DNA of 64,000 nt from Proteles cristata cristata (Eukaryota; Chordata; Mammalia; Carnivora; Hyaenidae), in assembly GCA_017311185.1 (NCBI GenBank), contig JAESUZ010002388.1, forward strand, positions 1-64,000, given 5' to 3'. Below, piece by piece: positions 48,133 to 61,110 of the stretch (position 1 is its first letter; each line of letters begins with the position of its first letter). A model generated the notes under the pieces. It was given only the letters and a program-made list of their open reading frames with translations, was not told the origin of the DNA and searched no databases. A program made the position numbers and the translations under genes.

Positions 48133-49009
48133 CGATAGTTTTCTCAAATGATTGTATATTATTGTGTGTATTGTTGCTTATTCCCAATAACTTAGCAAAG
48201 ATAATTCAGTATGGTTCCCAGCTCTCTCTCTCCATTCTGTTTTAGTCCATGGTTCTACAGTGTATTCAAATGATACCTCACTAAGTAATATGAAAAAGTC
48301 GTGTTTGCTCACCTCTGCACCTGGGGAGTGGGGGTGGGGGTAAACAGTGGGCTGAAACCATGCCCAGAGTTATCCATTTACTCTATTTCTTTGGAACCAG
48401 TGATACGTATGCAAATTAATTTTTAGAGAATGACAAGGCTATAATTTTTTAAAGGATTGAGAAATGCTGAGCATATTTTAGAATTGGCAAAGGGATATAA
48501 ATCTTGATGCTTCCTTTCAGGTAATTGTAATTTGCAAAACTTGATGAGCACAATAATTATGGGAGAATGATCCATTCAGTGACTGTTGAGCACCCATGAT
48601 GGGCCTGGCATAAAAAGAAATTATACATTGTTAAAATGATTTTGACATTGAGAAAAATCATTGGTCTGAAGCCTACCAGGGGGGAGCATCCCAGTTATGT
48701 TGCATTCACGTTTTAAAGATGACACGATTGTGAGTTTACTTAGCATCAGTACCTCTTCCCCTTATCTCCAGATTATTGGACACGGGTGAGCTTTGGTTGT
48801 ATCCCAGGTACCAATGCATTGAGGGTGGAAAATACTAACTCTGGTTTTAACTGGGCCAAAATAGTTTATGTTGGAAGTAGGAAATCTGTATTTGTGTAGT
48901 GGTAGCTATTTTTAAGCATCTACTCTGTTTTGGGTACAAAGGACTATTAAGATGTAACTCCTGTACCCAGGATACGTGGTAGCTTGAGAAATAAGGGCCA
49001 AATGAATGC

Positions 49010-49200
49010 AAGTGGAGGTCAGCAAACGATTTCTGTAAAGGGCCGGATAGTGAATATTTAGGACTCTGCAGGCTATGTACACCCGTTTGCAGCTCCTCAG
49101 CTCGGCCACGGTAGCACGAAGCAGCTGTATGTAAAGGATAGGTGATAACATGAATGGATAAGCCTGCCAGTTCTAGTAGAATTTCATTTACCAAAGCCTG
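49010..49200 (+). repeat. MER20 (hAT-Charlie)
   Basis: TTTCTGTAAAGGGCCGGATA, TGAATATTTAGGACTCTGCA and CTCGGCCACGGTAGCACGAA fit MER20 closely. Confidence 0.85.

Positions 49201-49752
49201 CTAGAGAGCCTCCTATACAAGATTTATTTAAAAAAGATTTGAGTGCCTCTTAGCAGAGGTACAGCCTTGAGCAAAACAAAGTCCCTGCTACCCTCGCGTG
49301 CCTTCCGTTCTATCAGTGGTGCCAGAGAAATATTTAACGTTAGGTGGAGGGAGGACCTCTGAGGAAATGGGAACCTGGGTGAGGCAGGGCTTATTGCTCT
49401 CTTTAGAGGGATCTTGTGGAGCGAAGAGGTGCAAAGCAGGATATTTTGAAGCAGTTACCACGGTATGAATATTTCATGACTCAGTAATATGAGCAGGAGT
49501 AATCCCTAACCCCTTACCCATCTTTGAACCTTTTACATGAAAATCATGTAATGCAGGATTTCTCCCAGGAACTAGGCTCTGAGCTGTCGTGGCTGGTGTG
49601 TAAGTTTGCCATCTTTTAGAAAGGAGTTTGTACTTTTAGGCTTATAAATGGACCTAAAGAACTCTAAACTACACAAACACAAAATAACCCTGAACCTGTC
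49701 TCTCTCGAGCAGGTGGGAAGTTGGAAGACTGTCGTACATCCATCTACCTTGT

Positions 49753-49968
49753 TTTTTGTTTTTAAATTTTTAATGTTTTATTTCTGAGAGAGAGAGACAG
49801 AGTGAGCAGGGGAGGGTCAGAGAGAGAGGGAGACAGAATCCGAAACAGGCTCCAGGCTCTGAGCTGGCTGTCAGCACAGAGCCCGACGTGGGGCTCAAAC
49901 CCACGAACTGTGAGATCATGACCCGAGCTGAAGTCGGACGCTTAACCAGCAGCCACCCAGACACCCCT
49753..49968 (-). mobile_element. CAN-SINE, antisense
   Basis: TTTTAATGTTTTATTTCTGA to CCACCCAGACACCCC. Perfect duplication CCATCTACCTTGT at 49740-49752 and 49969-49981. Confidence 0.92.

Positions 49969-50811
49969 CCATCTACCTTGTCTTAAACGGTAGGGGCAAA
50001 AGTTAGAATATCTTCCCTTGCCTTGTTAAACAGTGTACAAGTGATGAGCAATTTGCGGTTGGAAAGTCACCAGCCCATGGTATAGGGCCGTTCTTTATTT
50101 CCTGGAAGCACCTTAGCCAAATACGGCTAGAAATCCTAGCGGCCTTATTTTCTCCCCAGCAATTGTGTAATAGTTTCATGTCTACCCTGCCGTGTTGTGG
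50201 AAACGATTTATGAAAAAACAGTCCAGTATTTAAAAAGCAAATGAGAAAACTTGATTTCTGGGTGAAATGAAAACCTAAAATGAAGTTAACACTCCAAAAT
50301 GTCACGTACATCTGGGACGCTCTGAGAAACCTGGAAAGCCGCACACAGAAGGTCATGTCACAGTTACAGGAATTGACGTGTCCATTAAATAAAAAGCCAG
50401 TCACGGAGAAGAACATTTTCTGATGAGCCTGAAAGAAACTTCTCCTTCACATTGTCATGAAGAACAAGCCCTGTCTTTTCAGCAAACAAAACAAGGGGAT
50501 GTGCCTTGTAATGGCCCTGAATGTTAGCTGACGGCCAACGCCTCAACTCATTCTAGTAAGGATATTTCTACACTGACACCAAAATACGTGGGCCAGGCAC
50601 CCAGGTCCCTGATGATTTGGTTCAGTCCGGGAAAACGTTTTCGAATATTCAGAACAGGTCTTCTAAACTGGGATTTATGATGGCCTTACTTTTTATAAGC
50701 ATGTTAGTAAAGATCAGAAAACTCATGTGACCGTTGTTTGGTTTCCATGATACAAGTAACAAACAAAATCTCCATAGTTTAAAAGCTGTGCCTGGCCTTT
50801 GATTCGTTTGT

Positions 50812-50893
50812 TTGTTTTTATGAATACTGATCTCTAAGGCCTGAGCCGAAATCGAAAGTTGAGACACAGCTGACTGAGCCACCCAGGCGCCCG
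50812..50893 (-). mobile_element. CAN-SINE fragment, antisense
   Basis: Only the head remains: GGCCTGAGCCGAAATCGAAA to CCACCCAGGCGCCC. Confidence 0.75.

Positions 50894-51504
50894 TTTCCAT
50901 GGAACTTAAAATGGAATGATATTATTGTACTGTATTCAAGGACTTCATGGTCCTGATTTCATGCAGTTTGTCGTGGTACTTATCTTCTAGGGTTACATAT
51001 CATTATCAAAGAACGTTTATGAATTGTAATTAGATATGCCACTGCTAGTTACTATTATGCAGACACCTTTTGCACTTTTCAGGATAACTGATCCAGGAAA
51101 TCAATAATAATAGAGACAAAAGATCATGCTTTCAAGATACAAGCAGAAAATGAACGAAGTGTAAAATCAATAAGGTATTCATATCACATGCATCTGGGAT
51201 CCTCAGGATTAAGAGTAACCTCAGACTAAGTGTGATTTGGGAAGTTTTGTTCTCCACAGGGTGATCTGGGAAGACTTCAGGAAGGGTTGCATGGTCAGGA
51301 AGGCATTCTTCCAGGAGAGAGAATGTTGAACTTGACATTCAGACCCATTTTGGTACAGTGCACAATCCTTGAAGCCAGACTGTTCCTTTGGTACTGCAGG
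51401 ATTGGAACATGCTTGAGAGGCAAATACTTCCTCTGGAGACTGTCCTGTGCCTAAAGACATTTTCCTTTATTCTTTTTAAAAAATGATCTGAGTCTCTGAT
51501 TTAT

Positions 51505-51698
51505 TATTGTTTTTAACGTTTACTGATTTTGAGAGAAAGAGTAGTAGTGGGGCGAAGGGGGCAGAGGGAGAGAGAGAATCCCAAGCAGGCTCCATGCCCA
51601 GTGAGGACCCCGATACGGGGCTCAATCCCATGGCCCAGGGATCATGACTGGAGCTGAAATCAAGAGTCGAACATTTACCTGAGCCACCCAGGCACCCC
51505..51698 (-). mobile_element. CAN-SINE, antisense
   Basis: TTTTAACGTTTACTGATTTT to CCACCCAGGCACCCC, diverged. Confidence 0.85.

Positions 51699-51894
51699 TT
51701 TTTGTCTTTTTTTCATGACTGTGTCTGACGTCACCAGTCTTTTTATTGCTTTCGTCAATCACATTTTTCATAGCTTTACAGATAATTGAAAAGTTACTGC
51801 CTCTATGTCAAGATGATTTTTCCCTTATCTGTTTCTTCTGAGTGGGGATGAACTCCACTTGAACTTCCTCACCTGGTCTTCGAGGTGCCCTTTT

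Positions 51895-51990
51895 GTTAAT
51901 GAATTAAGTGTAACAATACATGTAAAGCACATAACGAGGACCTGGTAGTGGCAGGTGCTCAGTAACTGTTAGCAAGTTTTGTTAATGATA
51895..51990 (+). repeat. MIR-like tail
   Basis: CATGTAAAGCACATAACGAG and GGTGCTCAGTAACTGTTAGC resemble the MIR 3' end. Confidence 0.6.

Positions 51991-51999
51991 ATATGTATA

Positions 52000-52180
52000 C
52001 CAGTAGTTTGCAAACTGAGAATCATTAGATCAGAATTAATTGGGGAGCTTTAGGTTCCACATTCCAAATGTACTGCACTAGATTATTTTGAAGTGCGGGC
52101 CTGGAGTATTTGTTAATGCAATTCTTCAGGTGATTCTAATTTAAGGCATGATATTTCGGAATTACAGAGTTTAACCAGCG
52000..52180 (-). repeat. MER5A-like hAT element
   Basis: AGTAGTTTGCAAACTGAGAA, GGGGAGCTTTAGGTTCC and CTTCAGGTGATTCTAATTTA fit MER5A. Confidence 0.65.

Positions 52181-52256
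52181 TGCAATCCTGACGTCTCTGT
52201 TCTTACCTCAGTTAAACAGAACCCATCCAGAGCCTTATTTCTTTCCTTTTTAATGT

Positions 52257-52877
52257 CTTATTTATTTATTAAAAAATTTTAAAATGTTTTATTTACTTCT
52301 GAGAGAGAGAGAGAGACAGCATGAACAGGGGAGGGTCAGAGAGAGAGGGAGACACAGAATCTGAAACAAGCTCCAGGCTCTGAGCTGTCAGCACAGAGCC
52401 CGATGCGGGGCTCGAACCCATGAACTGTGAGATCGTGTCCTGAGCTGAAGTCGGACGCTTAACCCACTGAACCACCCAGGTGCCCCTGTCTTGTTTATTT
52501 TTGAGAGAGAGACAGTGCATGAGCAGGGGAGGGGCAGGGGAGAGGGAGACACAGAATCTGAAGCAGGCTCTAGGTTCCAGGCTCTGAGCTGTCAGCTCGG
52601 AGCCCGATGTGGGGCTCGAACTCACAAACTCTGTGATCATGGCCTAGCCAAAATCGGACACTCAACCAACTGAGCCACCCAGGTGCCCCTCAAAAAATTT
52701 ATTTATTTTTGAGAGAGAATGAGCCGGCGGGGGAGGGGTAGAGAGAGAGGGAAAGAGAGAGAGAGAATCCCGGGCAGGTTCTGTGCTATTAGCATTGGTC
52801 CCACCAACCATGAGAGCATGACCTGAGCCAAAACCAAGAGTTGGATGCTTAACCAACCAAGCCACCCCGGTGTCTCA
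52257..52877 (-). mobile_element. Three head-to-tail antisense CAN-SINEs
   Basis: Copies at about 52257-52487, 52488-52690 and 52691-52877. Each runs from TTTATTT(A)TTTTGAG to CACCC..GGTG(C/T)C. They likely arose by insertion into each other's tails. Outer flanks AGCCTTATTTCTT and AGCCTTCTTATTTCTT look like a decayed duplication. Confidence 0.85.

Positions 52878-53355
52878 AGCCTTCTTATTTCTTATTAAGT
52901 ATTAAGCTCCAGGGGCAACTCATCCTTAGCAAGAAGTATTTTAAAAGCAAGAGCAACAGCTTCTGTCCTGGGATCAGAGTTCATCAGCTCCGCTAGCCCA
53001 TGCTGTCCTTGTACGCTCTGACCTCCTGCCATCTATGGCCTACCTTCACTGACCTTCCTGGATCTGACCTCTCGTTAACCTAGACGTATGTCGTCAGCAA
53101 GCATCCATTACCAAGGTAAGCAGTTTGGACTTCAGAGCTGCTTTTGACACCACTTATACCTTCTCCTTTAACTTTCATCTGCAGTGGTTCACTTTTCTAT
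53201 GATTGTTGTGTTCGGGGCTGGGTTTTGTCCTCCATTCCTTACTTTTACTTGCATAATATCCTGACGTTGGTGAGAGGGGGGTTGCATAAGTGTTTAATAA
53301 TTCAATGCTATACATTTCTCTCTAACTCCTGCTCTAGCTGCATCCCACAGTTTTA

Positions 53356-53576
53356 ATGTTTATTTATTTATTTTGAGAATGAGAGAGAAAGAGAGAGAGA
53401 GAGAGAGAACATGAGCAAGCACCTGAAAGCAGGGGAGGGGCAGAGAGAGAGAAAATCCCAAGCAGGCTATCAGCAGGGAGCCTGATGTGGGGCTCAGACT
53501 CCTGAACCACCATCTCATGACCTGAGCTTGAAGTCAAGTGTCAGACGCTTCTCCAACTGAGCCATCCAGGTGCCCC
53356..53576 (-). mobile_element. CAN-SINE, antisense, inside old L1
   Basis: (GA)n body to GCCATCCAGGTGCCCC. Flanks CTGCATCCCACAGTTTTAA and CTGCATCCCACAATTTTAA are an almost perfect duplication. Confidence 0.9.

Positions 53577-54299
53577 TGCATCCCACAATTTTAACATGTG
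53601 ATATTTTCATTTTCATTCAGCTCAAAATATTTTCCAGCTTCCCTTGTGATTTATTCTTTGACCCATGTGTCATTTAGACTTGTTTAATTTCCAAATCTAC
53701 AAAATTTCCCAAATATCCTTCTGTTACTGTATACTTAGTTTTAGTTCTGTAGTGGTCAAAGAACATACTTTGAATTATTTAAATTCTCTTAAATTCAGTG
53801 AGGCTTATTTTAGGGCACAATAGCCGGACTACCATGGTGAGTATTCCGTGTGCACTTGAAAAGAATGTGTCCTCTGTTTTTGTTGGTTGTCGTGTTCTAT
53901 AAATGCCAATTAGGTCAAGTTGGTTGGTGGTGTTCCACATCTTCCTTATTCTTGCTGATTTTCTGCCTGCTTGGTCTCTCAATTACTGAGAGAAGGGTAT
54001 TGAAATTTACAAAAAGAAGTGTGGATTTATCTTATTTCTTCTTTTGTAAGTTTTTGTTTCATTTATTTTGAAACTTGGTGCTTAGGTGCATGCACGTTTG
54101 GGACTATGTATTCTTGGTGAATTGACCCCTTTATCGAAGTGAAATACTCTTCTTTATTTTTGGTAGTACTTCTCATGCTAAAATCCACTTCAATATTAAT
54201 ATAGTTTCTCCAGCTTTTGGTTCCATTTGCAAGGTATATATATTTTTTAATATTGAAAATAGGTTTGTTTCTTGCTTATTTATGCAATTTGACAATCTC

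Positions 54300-54425
54300 T
54301 GTCTTAAAAAAAAAAAACATTCATTCATTTGTTCATTGATCTCTGTGCCCAGTGTTGAAGCTCTGAACTCACAACCCCAAGATCAAAAGTCATATACTCT
54401 GCCAACTGAGTCAGCCAGGCACCCT
54300..54425 (-). mobile_element. Diverged CAN-SINE fragment, antisense
   Basis: AACTCACAACCCCAAGATCA and AACTGAGTCAGCCAGGCACC, the older short type. Confidence 0.7.

Positions 54426-54495
54426 GGCAGTCTCTGCCTTTTAATTGGTGTGTGTAGACAATCTATTTAATGTCATTATTGATGTGATTGGGGTT

Positions 54496-54705
54496 ATTAT
54501 TTTTTAATGTTTTATTTCTGAGAGAGAGAGACAGCATGAGTAGGGGAGGGTCAGAGAGAGAGGTAGATACAGAATCTGAAACAGGCTCCAGGCTCTGAGC
54601 TGGCTGTCAGCACAGAGCCCGACGCGGGGCTCGAACCCACGAACTGTGAGATCATGACCTGAGCCGAAGTCGGACGCTCAACCGACTGCTCCACCCAGTC
54701 GCCCA
54496..54705 (-). 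mobile_element. CAN-SINE, antisense
   Basis: TTTTTTAATGTTTTATTTCT to CCACCCAGTCGCCC. Flanks ATGTGATTGGGGTT and ATATGATTGGGTTT approximate a duplication. Confidence 0.88.

Positions 54706-54789
54706 ATATGATTGGGTTTAAATCTGACATCTTGTTATTTGTCTTCAATTTGTCCCATCATCTCTTCCTTTTCTCCCTGCCTTCTTTTA

Positions 54790-54900
54790 GATGAATTGTG
54801 CTTCAGTTTCCTCACTGATAAAATGAAGCTAATCATGACAACCATTTCATACGGCATTCCTAAGGATTAAGTGAGACAGCTAATAGTGGTGCTTGGCTCA
54790..54900 (+). repeat. MIR, sense
   Basis: GTGCTTCAGTTTCCTCACTG, ATAAAATGAAGCTAATCATG and AGGATTAAGTGAGACAGC are the MIR 3' half. Confidence 0.8.

Positions 54901-55679
54901 TATTTATATAGAACTAGATGCGTTGTTGTTGTTTTTAAATCAGAGGATAGAGAACTCCTTAGGACGTCAACCCCCCCCACAGTTTTGGTTCTAGAGCTGC
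55001 TGTGTACATACATGGCAGTTAAGTAGTTGTCTACAGGTATAGTCTGCGTGGGCACTGAAAGGCCCTGATTTCAAAACGTCTTCCCTAGTGGCCAGCTGAG
55101 GTGTGTGAAATTCTCACAATTAAGCGTTTTTGTAGGAACTTCTGGAGATGTGCGTATCTGTTAAGTAAGGCATTATGAGAAGGGTCGATCAATTTTCCCG
55201 CGAGTACTACAGCACAAATGATCTCTGATGACCCCATCCTGCCCCCATATCTCCTCGGAAGGCACTGAGTGGCTTTGCTTGTGCAAAAGCCAGAGAAAGG
55301 GACACAGCCTGGCGCAGGGAGAACACCACAGCAGGCAGCTCAGGTGGCTGCTGGAAGGCGAAAGGAGACGTAGGAAAGCGGCCCAGCTGGGCCTGGCCCC
55401 ACTGGTGACCTGACCTTGGGTTGGTGTGTGAACTTCAGCTTCTGGGTTTTGTATTTGCTGCTGTCCTCCAGTTTCACTGGCAAGAAGAATATGTCACAAC
55501 TGACCTTAAACTGTTTGACTTTTACAATTGTGGACCTGGTCATACTTTATATTTTATTCACCTCCAAAAGGTGAGGTGGCTGGTTTGGAAGTCTAATCAC
55601 TGGTGGGTTGGGAACAGTTATGCTTTCTCATCTTTTGTTTCTTCGTTGAGGATTTGTTTGGTTCCTGTGGGTTCTTCAA

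Positions 55680-55770
55680 CAGTCTTCTAGAATGTCAGCT
55701 TCACAAGTGCAGGACTGTTGTTTAATGCCAGCCCCTAACACATGGCAAAGGGTACTCAATAAATATTTGA
55680..55770 (+). repeat. L2 3' end, sense
   Basis: CTAGAATGTCAGCTTCACAA, GTGCAGGACTGTTGTTTAAT and TCAATAAATATTTGAC. Confidence 0.75.

Positions 55771-55774
55771 CCCA

Positions 55775-55875
55775 AAGATTCCTGGCTGACTCAGTGGGTA
55801 GAGCATGCGACTCTTATCTCGGGGTTGTAAGTTCAAGCCCCATTTTGGGTGCAAAGATTATGTAAAATAAATTTT
55775..55875 (+). mobile_element. Older CAN-SINE, sense
   Basis: CCTGGCTGACTCAGTGGGTA, GAGCATGCGACTCTTATCTC, GTAAGTTCAAGCCCCATTTT and TAAAATAAATTTTTAAAA: the older short tRNA-Lys type. Confidence 0.85.

Positions 55876-56069
55876 TAAAAAATTTTGTTCTTTTTGAGCG
55901 AGAGACAGAGTACCAGTGGGGAAAGGGCAGAGAGAGAGGGAGACACAGATTCCGAAGCAGCTCCAGGCTCTGAGCTGTCAGCACAGAGCCCGACGTGGGC
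56001 CTCGAACCCACAAACCGTGAGATCATGACCTGAACCGAAGTTGGATGCTTAAGCCACCCAGGGGCCCCT
55876..56069 (-). mobile_element. CAN-SINE, antisense, inserted at the tail of the previous one
   Basis: TTTTGTTCTTTTTGAGCGAG to CCACCCAGGGGCCCC. It abuts the A-tail of the older SINE. Confidence 0.85.

Positions 56070-57271
56070 AGAGTACTTAAAATCTTAAGAAAATAAATTT
56101 TTGACCCATTTGTCATTTTCTCCAGGTGAATAGGAACAGGAAAGGAGAAGGAGATATCTTTCCTCTCTTCTTCTCTACTGCAACCTATTTGCTCTCAGGA
56201 CCCAGCCTGCAGACTGGTATCAGTGGTTTCATGGTTGAGGTAGATTTACAGTCTATTGATTAACTTTTGTGAGCTCGTCTGAGACCCTGACCGCCCTTTG
56301 TTATGGGAAAATGTTCTGATTTCCAAACAGTTGACATACAAATAAATTTTGGAACACAGCCCATTGGAAAACTGGAGACGATTGTTAGGCTAATTCATGC
56401 ATGCTTTTTTCACCAGGAAGCTTGAGTAAGTAGATTTCCAGCTTGGACTCCTTTTCCATAACCTTGGACAAAGAGTAGAGAAGGTTTTTCTTTTCAAGGT
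56501 TGATATCATTATTTTTGACAGAAGATGATTTGGCTAACGAAAATTCTTTCTGGTTACTTTTAGTTTGGTGTTAGTGGCCATTATTTTGGGAAGGCTGTTA
56601 GTTTAGAGCAACTTAAGAAAAATTACTGGAGTTCACATTTTGTCAAGTACATTTTCTTCTCTCAATAATCAAAATAACACTCATTGAGGCAATTTACATG
56701 GCAGATTTCCCAGGGTCTCTTTCATCGTTCAGCTCTGTTGGCAGACAGAAAATGTAGATGTCTAATGTCCTAAGAACTAGAATAGGTTAACCTTTGAAGA
56801 AAGAACATTATGGGTAATAGAAGGTATCAGCCAGAGGCACCTTTCATGCCGTCAGCTCCCAATTATTTTAGAGCTGGCATGTTGAAAGATGAAGTCACTA
56901 GGAATATTTTAGGAGCCACATCTCACTGTTCCCTGTGGGATATGTCCAGGAAATTCTGACTCTGCCTACTAGCCCAAATAGAGTTTAAACTCTTTCTCAA
57001 AGTAAGAAATACTTTGTGTTCTTGGTCTTGGTGAAGCATTACAGCTGTTGAGGTATGAAATCATTGATTTACTTACTCAGAAAGCTTCCTTAGGATGTTT
57101 TTAAACCATAGTTCAGTTAACTAAACTTCCACTTACCTACCGCATTTGAACATATTCGGTGGCCTAACTGAGATACAAGCAAAAATTAAAGTGGCAAATG
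57201 AGTTTCCATTAAAATTCTGATTCATGTGGCTTAGGTAAATGTTATCATTATTAAGAGCATGTTTTCTTTTA

Positions 57272-57472
57272 GGGGTGCCTGGGTGGCTCGGTTAAGCAGC
57301 CAGGTCACGATCTCACGGCTTGTGGGTTCAAGCCCTACATCGGGCTCTGTGCTGACAGCTCAGAGCCTGCAGCCTGCTTCGGACTCTGTGTTTCCCTCTC
57401 TCTCTGCCTCTGCCCCGCTTGTGCCTTGTCTCTCTCAGTCTCTCTCAAAAATAAGTAAGCATTGAAAAAAAT
57272..57472 (+). mobile_element. CAN-SINE, sense
   Basis: GGGGTGCCTGGGTGGCTCGG head (with a short deletion), CT-rich body and CAAAAATAAGTAAGC tail. Confidence 0.88.

Positions 57473-57524
57473 TAAAACAGTATTTATCTTTTGAGGAAGG
57501 ATGGTAAGACACCTTATTTTAGAG

Positions 57525-57715
57525 GGGGAGAGGGAGGGCTTGGACAGAGCACAAGTGGGGGAGAGGCACAGAGACTGGGAAACAGAATCTGAAGCAGGCT
57601 CCAAACTCTGAGCTGTCAGCACAGAACCCGACGCAGGACTCGAACCCACGAACCGTGAGATCATGAACTGAGTGGAAGTCAGGACACTTAACCAACTGAG
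57701 CCATCCAGTTGCCCT
57525..57715 (-). mobile_element. CAN-SINE, antisense
   Basis: GAGGGAGGGCTTGGACAGAG to GCCATCCAGTTGCCC. The T-rich start is unclear. Confidence 0.82.

Positions 57716-57719
57716 GCCT

Positions 57720-58700
57720 TTTTATTTCTGATTAATATTTCATGAAACAGATATATCACAGTTTATTTTACCATTCACCTATTGAGGGATGTTCTTAGTT
57801 GTTTGCATTTTTTGGTTATTACAAATAAAGTTGCTATGAAGATTCATGTATAGGTGTTTGTGTAGATGAAAATTTTCACTTTGCTGGGATAAATGCCCAG
57901 GATTATGATTGCTGGGTTGTATGGTAGTTGAATGTTTCGTTTTATAAGAAACTGTCAAACTATACTCATTGGTTTTGCATTCCCACCAGTAATGTATGAG
58001 AGGTCCAGTTGTTCCATATACTTGACAGCATTTGGTATTGTCACTATTTTTTATTTTAGCTGTTTTAATAGGTGTGTATTTATATCTGATTGTGGTCTTA
58101 ATTCACATTTCTTTAATGGATAGTGGTACTGACATAATAAGCAAAAAGTAACATTGAAGTGAAATTCACACAATAGAAATGAATTATTTTAAAGGAGACA
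58201 ATTCAGTGGAATGTACTACATACGTATTGTCGTGAGACCACCACCTCCATCTAGCTCCAGGATATTTCCATCACTCCAGAGTAAAAATCCTTGCCCATTA
58301 AGTGGTTTCTCCTCAGTCACCCCTCCCCCCAGCCCTTGGCAATCACCAATCTGCATTCTATCTCTATGGATTTATCTAGTCCAGATATTTCATATAAATG
58401 GATTCATGTGATAGGAGATCTTTTTGTCTGCCTTCTTTTACTTAGCATAATGTTGCACTTATAGTCATCCATGTTGGAGTGGCAATGAGTACTTCTTTCC
58501 TTTTTCATGGCCAAATGAATAGTCTATTGTCTGTGTATACCACAATTATCCATTCATCCACTGATGGACATTCAGGCTCTTTCAACCTTTTTGCTATTGT
58601 GAACAGTGATGCTAAGAATATGCAAGCACATGTACTTATTTGAGTGTACCTGTCTGCAGTTCTTTTGGTATATATCTAGAAGTGCTTTTTTTTTTTTTTT
57720..58700 (-). mobile_element. Old L1 (L1M type), antisense, two pieces
   Basis: First piece about 57720-58130 (GCATTTTTTGGTTATTACAA, CATTCCCACCAGTAATGTAT) and second about 58150-58700 (AATTCAGTGGAATGTACTAC, CACTGATGGACATTCAGGCT). 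Both read as antisense 3' L1. Confidence 0.75.

Positions 58701-59248
58701 AACGAATGCATTCCCATCTGTGCTTTGATGGAGCAGCAGAAAATTGAGGCTATGGACTTGAAGTGCTAGGAGACAAAAACTAAGGCCAGCAACACAGCTG
58801 GTAGTTAGGTATAAAACCTTAGAGGCAAGGAAGCCACGGAAAAGCTCAGCCTCATCTCTGCCTAAATTCTTGGCTGACTGTCACATTACACGGGCCCATG
58901 AGAGACTCCGTGGGGCATCAGGCTAAAACTCCAAGTGGATAGCTATAAGAGCAAAGCAAAGGTATCATTTGCTGCATTCCACAAAGGACACAAAAGTTGT
59001 GGTTTGAATTCAGGTAAGTTAACTGTCTGCTAGATTAAACACCCAGTAATTATAGGAACACATCAGAATCCAGAGTCCCTACAGCGTATTTTCTATAATG
59101 TCTAATTTTCAACCAAAAATACCAGACTGTGAAAGAAACAAAAAAGTGAGACTCAGGCCTAGGGGAAGAGGCAGTCAATAGAAACTGCCTCTGAGTGGGT
59201 TCAAATACCAGACTTAGCAGACAAAGATTTAACATATATTATGAATAT

Positions 59249-59292
59249 GTTCAAAGAATTAAAGGAAAATTTTCAAAGAATTAAAGGAAAAT
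59249..59292 (+). repeat. 22-base tandem duplication
   Basis: TTCAAAGAATTAAAGGAAAA occurs twice in a row with one base between. The surroundings look like old L1 5' or ORF1-region sequence. Confidence 0.8.

Positions 59293-60287
59293 GTGTTATC
59301 AATGAATGAGAACATTGCAATAGAGATGTTGAAACTACCACAGAACACAAATAGGAATTCTGAAGGGGAAACACACAATAACTGAAATAAATGTACTAGA
59401 TGGGCTTAATAACACATCGAACATGGCAGAAGAATTAGTGGACCTGATTTCATAAATATAGATGAATATATGTTTCATCTATATGTATGAATGTATACAT
59501 ACATATATATATGTGTGTGTTTCATAATAGGTAAAATTGAAGAACAGAAAAGACCAAAGAAAATGAAAAACAGAGAGACACTAGTCCAACGTATGTGTAA
59601 TTGATATCCTTTAAGGGGAGGAGAAAAAAGGGCAGAAAAAATATTTTAAAAAATAGTGGCCGAGAAGTTTAAAGGCTATCAAGTGCACCTAATTATTTCT
59701 AGCATCCTCTTTGTTGTGAGTGCTTTGCAATAGGTTACAAAATGGAGGAGCCAGCCTTTGGTGCTACCTAGTGGCCATTTGGAAGTGACAGCAATAATTT
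59801 GGGTGTCAAAAACACCTGGATAATTTTAATCGTTTGAATCTCCGAATTTTTGGCTCATCTCAGAGAAGGGCAACATCAATAAGGGTTTCTGGTTAATAAC
59901 ACAGAGCCCCAGAACAGAAATGGCCACAGCACTGTGTTATCAATCATCAGGAAACAATAGTTTGTAACAACTGAAAGAAAAAAATAAAGACTAGTAATTT
60001 CAGCTACTTTGTAACCATGGAAGCCCTTCCTCTATATAATTGTAATCATGTATAATTTTAAAGTATGCAAGATTAGCACAAAAACAAGCACATTAACAGA
60101 CCCCTTTGAACTATTGTATTTGGGTAGGGTGAGAAACACAGACACACTTCTGCCATGTGGGTAGAACCTGCAGAAGTTCATGACATTTTACACCCTCATG
60201 GTTGAGAACAAACCATATACTCAAAGACCACTTTGTTTTTCTGAGTTATCGGTCCTCTACATAGCTTCTGTTTTTAAAATCAAATAG

Positions 60288-60484
60288 GTTTTTTAAATGT
60301 TTATTTTATTGTTGAGAGAGAGAGAGAGAGAGCATGAGCAGGGGAGGTGCAGAGAGAGAGGTGGACATTGGATCTGACAGCACAGAGCCCAATGTGGGGC
60401 TTGAAATCATGAACCGTGAGATCATGACCTGAGCCACGATCAAGAGTCGGACGCTTAACTGACTAAACTACCCAGGGGCCCCAG
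60288..60484 (-). mobile_element. CAN-SINE, antisense
   Basis: TTTTTTAAATGTTTATTTTA to CTACCCAGGGGCCCC. Duplication TCAAATAG at 60280-60287 and 60485-60492. Confidence 0.88.

Positions 60485-61110
60485 TCAAATAGTTTTAATA
60501 AACTTCAATATGTACATATCTAAAAGGATAGATGACTTCACTAAAGCTTTAAACGTTAGCATACTGCAAGACCTTTTATCATCTGGGTTTTCCCTTGTCA
60601 TCTAAATGTCACGAAGAGCAAATACATTTACATAGTAATGAGTCCATTAAAAATGAACTTTTATAATGACCAAGTATTTTCACTTTTTCTGGATCTCTTT
60701 ATTTGAATTTCTTTAAAATTTGTTGCAGATATGTAATGCAATATTACGCTTGCATTAGTCTTCAGTGGAGTCAAATCAAGAACAAGACGTTTAGCCTTTT
60801 AGAAATCAAATTTATGAAGTCACTGATTTGTGGGAGGATTCACTTTGATAGGAATATTAGATGAACTTGGAAATGTATGCGAATTTTAATATTTATTTAA
60901 AAAATATTAAAATGCTTCAGAGAAGTTTCTGGTAGTACTTTTTTTATGATTACTAGCTGCTAGCTTCATATGTATTTTCATTTCTTTCTTTCTCTGGAAC
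61001 CTAACATGCAACCATTCGACTGTCTCAGCTTGTCCATTTCTGAATTGGTAGTTTCTGTGTGTAAACAACTTTTCTTCAAAGGTCAGTACATTTAAAGCAT
61101 CAGAAGTCTA

Larger units (their letters stand above)
47328..48155 (+). other. THOC2: THOC2 terminal exon (3' UTR)
   Basis: Begins GTGAGATTGGAATGAAATGG straight after CAG. No coding. A first poly(A) signal AATAAA is at 47730-47735 and a second at 48127-48132, the latter followed by GT-rich ATTGTGTGTATTGTTG (from about 48161), so the main cleavage site is probably about 48145-48155. The exon start and the end are inferred from signals only. Confidence 0.7.
53130..54480 (-). mobile_element. Old L1 ORF2 region, antisense, interrupted
   Basis: TTTTCCAGCTTCCCTTGTGA, TTTTAGTTCTGTAGTGGTCA, GTTCTATAAATGCCAATTAG and TATTGAAATTTACAAAAAGA are antisense L1 ORF2 text of an ancient family. 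It is split by SINEs at 53356-53576 and 54300-54425. Confidence 0.75.

Noticed and set aside
48847..49194. Minus-strand frame of 115 codons
   Set aside because: Overlaps MER20 and unique sequence; no coding signature.
52293..52640. Minus-strand frame of 115 codons with an internal repeat
   Set aside because: Two consecutive SINEs read through in one frame; the repeat is the SINE body.
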